From Cercozoa sp. M6MM (taxonomy: Eukaryota > Endomyxa: Ascetosporea): 22,677 bases of DNA. The notes under the pieces are model-generated. The model worked only from the letters and a program-made list of their open reading frames with translations. It ran no database searches and was not told the DNA's origin. The stretch lies in the NCBI GenBank assembly GCA_040357565.1, contig JBDODJ010000180.1. One strand, 5' to 3'. Each line of letters opens with the position of its first letter. Position 1 is the first letter of the stretch. Below are positions 19,356 to 22,677 of the stretch, piece by piece. The position numbers and the translations under genes were made by a program.

Positions 19356-20536
19356 ATGATTGCCAGTTTCGGCAAAAAGGACTTTACGCTTGCTGTGTCT
19401 CTTTTGAAAGTTCTGAGGCGTGCCGCCGTGCAGCGTCGCCACACGACGATTCTGTGTGTTCGCAAAGGCGATGAGGTCGTCATGATGGGCGATGGCCAGG
19501 TCTCCACGGGCAACACGGTCGCCAAGAACAACGGACGCAAGATTCGCACGATCTCCAACGGCAAGGGAGGCGTCGTTATGACAGGTACTGCTCCCAGCTG
19601 CCTGTTCTTCCTTCCTTTTGTGTCTGTCTTGACGGTGACGCTTGGGCAGGCATCGCTGGCGCCGTTGCCGACGCCTTTCGTCTGCGCGAGCTGATCGAAA
19701 AGGAACTGAAGAACCACCCAGGTATGTGTGTTGCCTGTGTGTGCAACTCTCTTGCTGTATGACTGGTTGTTGTGCTGGGGTCTCAGGCCAGCTGCTGCGT
19801 GCCAGTGTGGCAGTGGCGACGCTCTGGAAGACGGACAAGATGCTGCGCAATCTGCAGGCGCAAGTGATCGTGGCCGATGAGGAGGTATGTGTGCGTATGT
19901 CTGTGTGTGCGTGTGTGTGTGCGTGTGTGCGTGTGTGTGTGTGTGCGTGTGCGTGTGTGTGTGTGTGCCCTCTCCTTGACCTTCCTTTTGTCCAGGTCTC
20001 ACTCTCGGTCAGCGGCAGTGGCGAAGTATTCGAACCCGAGGACGACATCCTGGCTGGTACACTCTCGTGTGTCTCTCGGTGACTATCGGGAGAAAGTGTG
20101 GCTCCAGTCGGAAGCGGCGGCGAGTACGCGCGTGCGGCAGCGAAAGCACTCTGCACTGTCGACGGTCTGTCTGCAAGGTACCCAACTGTTACCTGCCAAA
20201 ACAGCAACTGAAATCGACAGACATATCGAACCAACGCACAGGGAGGTGGCCACCCGTGCCATGAAGGTCGCTGGCGATCTGGACATCTACTCCAACCACA
20301 ACACGCTCACTGACTCGCTGCCCAACAAGAAGAGCGCCTTCTTTGGCGAGGACTACGAGGAGGACAGCGAGGCCAGCGAGGACACCGACAGTCAAGACCA
20401 GCAGTCGCAGCAGCAGCAGCTGCAGCGGCCACACGAAGAACAGTCGCACGAGCAGCAAGAGGAACAGTCGCACGAGCAGTCAGCTGACTCAGCCGACTCG
20501 GACACTGACGACAATGAGGAAACCAAGGTCGAGTAG
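19356..20536 (+). CDS. HSLV: Mitochondrial HslV protease subunit with acidic tail
   Basis: Six exons join in phase to 825 nt (274 aa): 19356-19584, 19650-19721, 19787-19884, 19996-20056, 20108-20177, 20242-20536. HslV is the bacterial-type threonine peptidase that forms the double ring of the HslUV ATP-dependent protease. In eukaryotes it is imported into mitochondria. Residues 1-29 ([20 protein letters not shown], then RRAAVQRRH) look like a matrix-targeting presequence. Processing before Thr30 gives TTILCVRKG. Counting Thr30 as 1, Asp17 and Lys33 fall exactly on Asp46 (GDGQ) and Lys62 (GRKI); [10 protein letters not shown] carries the active-site Ser. The core ends near residue 210 ([13 protein letters not shown]). 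The last 64 residues are an added Asp/Glu/Gln/Ser tail with a repeated EEQSHEQ motif. An alternative donor at 20528 could skip the stop and read a further exon to 20731. No HslU gene is present here. Confidence 0.93.
19885..19968 (+). repeat. Imperfect (TG)n/(CG) tract in HslV intron 3
   Basis: TGTGTGCG-type repeats fill most of intron 19885-19995. Confidence 0.9.
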
Positions 20537-21025
20537 GCGGTGCGCATTGCCTGACTTAAATTTACATTTACCCCAGGAGTATCTATCCAACGCCTTGTAC
20601 TTTTTCCGTTTCAGCAACTGGCCGTGAACTTCAGTCGAGTTAACGCGGAGAGGCTTTCTCTTTTGCCAGCTGGCATGCTCAAAACGCAATCTACACAGGA
20701 CAGGCTTTCGGCATGTCGAGTCGGTCGGTAAACTCGACTGCCGCCGACACGATGACGAACGACCGATAAAAAACTTACTGTAAATCGAATACTAACTAGA
20801 ACGGAAGTTCAAAACTTGACCACTGCAGCTGCCGGCTTGGGGTACGCCAGCCGCCTGCGCTGAGAGCACAGGTCGCCTTCAACTGTTTAAATGCTCACGT
20901 GTGTCGGGACGATAAGCAAACTCCCTGATCCGGACGTTTCAAATGTCATAAAATGTCATAAAACCAGCACAGGCCGATATACAGACTCAAATTTTAAAAA
21001 GCCTTTCGAGGAGTTTTATGGATTC

Positions 21026-21065
21026 ATGCACGAGATGAGATGAGAATGCACGAGATGAGATGAGA
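21026..21065. repeat. Perfect 20-bp tandem duplication
   Basis: ATGCACGAGATGAGATGAGA occurs twice head to tail (21026-21045, 21046-21065), about 120-160 bp beyond the H2B stop on that gene's 3' side. Confidence 0.95.
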
Positions 21066-21073
21066 GGGGCGGT

Positions 21074-21090
21074 GGTGTAATTAATACACC
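21074..21090 (-). terminator. Candidate hairpin downstream of H2B
   Basis: GGTGTA, a five-base A/T loop and TACACC can form a 6-bp stem about 95-110 nt after the H2B stop. The position and stem length recall the 3' hairpin of animal-type histone mRNA. The sequence does not match the GGCTCTTTTCAGAGCC consensus, so it may be chance. Confidence 0.25.
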
Positions 21091-21182
21091 GGAAAGATCA
21101 GACGGAGTGCTGACTTTTGATTTTTTGGGGTGGCACAGTCGAGTCGCTATGGAACACCGTCGTGCGTGTGGTCTCGCGAGAG

Positions 21183-21612
21183 TTACGAGCGGCTCGACGT
21201 GTACTTGGTCACAGCCCTGGCAAGCAAAGCGAGGATAAAAACAATAGGTTTTAAGGTTAAGAAAAAAACGTAGAGTGCAAACTCACTTGGTGCCCTCGGA
21301 GATGGCGTGCTTGGCGAGCTCACCAGGCAGCAGGAGGCGCGCGGCCGTCTGGATCTCTCGCGACGTGAGCGTCGACTTCTTGTTGTACTGCGCCAGGCGC
21401 GAGGCCTCGAGCGCCAGACGCTCGAAAGTGTCGTTGATGAACGAGTTCATGATCGACATGGCGCGCTTGGAGATGCCAACGTCCGGGTGCACCTGCTTGA
21501 GCACCTTGTAGATGTAGATGTTGTACGACTGCGTCGGCTTGCGGCGAGCGCCAGCGTGCTCGGCAGCGGCGGCAGCCGGGACCTTCTTGGCCGGGGTCTT
21601 CTTGGCGGGCAT
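21183..21612 (-). CDS. H2B: Histone H2B, interrupted by one intron
   Basis: Exons 21287-21612 and 21183-21216 join in phase (intron 70 nt, GTGAGT donor) to 119 residues. The N-terminal tail is short, Ala/Lys/Pro-rich ([19 protein letters not shown]). The histone fold is near canonical: [20 protein letters not shown], then [19 protein letters not shown], then [20 protein letters not shown] and [10 protein letters not shown] at the end. H2B pairs with H2A in the nucleosome. The intron splits the codon for the Lys of EGTKAVTKY near the C-terminus; reading through it would stop at once after EGTK. The ATG at 21610-21612 gives the standard start. An in-frame upstream extension exists but has no histone likeness. 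No linked H2A or other histone gene is seen. Confidence 0.97.
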
Positions 21613-22140
21613 CTTGTGCTTGTGCTTGTGCTTGTCTTGCAAGACAGAACGAAAAGAGAAACTCTTTCGGGGGTGGAGACAACCGCTGGTTCTCAAAAAC
21701 AACGGCCCACTCCTCGGCGCCCAAAAGTTGCCGAGTGTGCCACCATTTTGCCAAAAAACTCTTTTCTGTCCGTTTTAGAGCCTCTCACTTGACTCAACGG
21801 AATTTAGCTAGATATTTTCTGAGCTCAAGCTTGCGTTCTTAACGTCTAGTGCACCGGAGTGCGAGAAATCGGTATTTTTTATTTGAGCGCCAAAAAGTGA
21901 CCAGTGAATTTTTTTTGGCCCGTACATTTTGATTTTTCGCCGAGATGGGGTCAAAGTGCACTAAATTCGCTATTTTGACCAATTTTAAGACCCAGTATCA
22001 TGGTTAGCGGTCAGCTGACTCCCTGCTTTCTGGCTCCGTGGCGCAATGCTGAGCCCATGATTTTGTAGACTCAAAAATTCACTTTTAGTTAGAGTTTAGA
22101 AGTTTCGAACACTTGAGGGTGCTTCAAACTATGCTAGAAC
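21613..22140. promoter_or_regulatory. H2B upstream region
   Basis: This lies between H2B and the next minus-strand gene. TGACTCA (the AP-1/GCN4 core) is at 21790-21796, about 180 bp upstream of the H2B ATG. No clear TATA box or gene. The left part, nearest the ATG, has CTTGTGCTTGTGCTTGTG repeats in the probable 5' UTR. Confidence 0.45.
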
Positions 22141-22660
22141 CTACTCGTGGGCCTGCGATTGGTCGTTGTCGTCGTTCTTGCCGGCGGCGACTTTTTGGGG
22201 GCGCAGACTGCGCTCCAACTCGGCGGCGAAACCGGCCACCTGTCCCTCCGTCAGACACACACACATACATAGACATACATCCATATGCGCACATACATAC
22301 ATACATACATATACATACATACGTAGACATACATACATAGCGTACAGACGTACATACATACACATACATCTACACATACATAGACATACATAGACATACA
22401 TACACATACATACATACACATACACATACATACATATACTTACATACATACATACATACATACACATACATACATACATACATACATACTTGCATACTTG
22501 CATACATACACATACATACATACACTACATACACATACATAGACATACATACATAGACATACATAGACATACATACACAGACCCCTCCCCAAGCCAAGCA
22601 GTTAATTTGTACATCGTCACTGCGCTGACTGTTGTGCTCGCTGCGCGTTTCACTTCGACT
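22141..22660 (-). CDS. 3' end of an unrecognised gene (partial)
   Basis: Two exons join in phase: 22613-22660 (16 codons, reading SRSETRSEHNSQRSDD) and 22141-22239 (VAGFAAELERSLRPQK, then a polar end SQAHE and a TAG). The intron of 373 nt begins GTACAA and is filled by a microsatellite. The upstream exon follows a run of C and a CAG acceptor at the window edge. The visible part is hydrophilic with one short helix; nothing identifies a family. Confidence 0.45.
22256..22580. repeat. (ACATAC)n-type microsatellite
   Basis: About 325 bp of ACATACAT and ACATAGAC words lie in the intron of the right-edge gene. On either strand it gives long but meaningless open frames of Met, Tyr, Val, Cys or Ile, Thr, His. 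Confidence 0.95.
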
Positions 22661-22677
22661 CTGGGGGGGGGGGGGGG

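Larger units (their letters stand above)
20537..21182. other. Convergent intergenic region, HslV / H2B
   Basis: Mostly unannotated. A 10-bp unit AAATGTCATA is repeated twice at 20941-20960. A possible alternative HslV exon lies at about 20614-20731: it follows a good acceptor (CGTTTCAG) and stays open for 39 codons. The remainder shows no coding frame or RNA gene. Confidence 0.5.

Noticed and set aside
21026-21065. CRISPR-like direct repeats
   Set aside because: Two adjacent copies without spacers in a eukaryotic intergenic region.
22124-22597. Tyr/Val/Cys/Met-rich proteins over the right-hand microsatellite
   Set aside because: These are open frames created by ACATAC repeats with no other coding feature.
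1-22677. Transposons, LTR or virus-like elements
   Set aside because: No transposase, reverse transcriptase, integrase or capsid-like frame and no long terminal repeats were found.

Overview
The window is nuclear DNA from a eukaryote, most likely a unicellular one. It carries compact genes cut by about 90 very short introns (mostly about 45-80 nt), and short intergenic gaps. Gene models below were built by hand from GT-AG splice sites, reading-frame phase and protein similarity recalled from memory, with no database search. A nuclear gene for mitochondrial HslV (to my knowledge missing from animals and fungi) sits beside standard eukaryotic genes (CDC27/APC3, ORC4, PINX1, histone H2B). A triple-SH3 adaptor hints at an opisthokont or amoebozoan relative, but the lineage cannot be fixed from this window. 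There is an assembly gap of 100 N inside a CA microsatellite. I see no rRNA, tRNA, transposon, virus-like element or CRISPR array.

Layout: 1-2083 (+) is the 3' part of CDC27/APC3, truncated by the window edge. 2581-5209 (-) is a 487-aa protein with three SH3 domains joined by poly-Glu linkers. 5210-6280 holds the SH3 gene's upstream region with a repeated bZIP-like site, plus a doubtful small gene. 6281-7096 (-) is a 171-aa protein with a degenerate RING. It is divergently paired with PINX1 at 7418-9083 (+). 9121-9488 (-) is a small two-exon gene I do not recognise, tail to tail with PINX1. 9829-16283 (+) is one very large gene of at least 28 exons. It encodes roughly 1,400 residues with a signal-peptide-like start, a long coiled coil and many probable beta domains; I cannot name it. 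16577-19103 (-) is ORC4 in 16 exons, divergently paired across 252 bp with HslV at 19356-20536 (+). 21183-21612 (-) is histone H2B with one intron. 22141 to the right edge (-) is the 3' end of another gene.

Several genes serve cell-cycle and genome functions: APC/C (CDC27), origin licensing (ORC4), chromatin (H2B), and nucleolar or telomerase regulation (PINX1). That is a loose theme, not evidence of an operon-like unit. The most useful leads are the unnamed 1,400-aa gene, the RING with lost zinc ligands, HslV with a 29-residue presequence and a 64-residue acidic tail, ORC4 with a changed Walker B box, the many GTAC 5' splice sites, and gene-specific repeated motifs inside introns.
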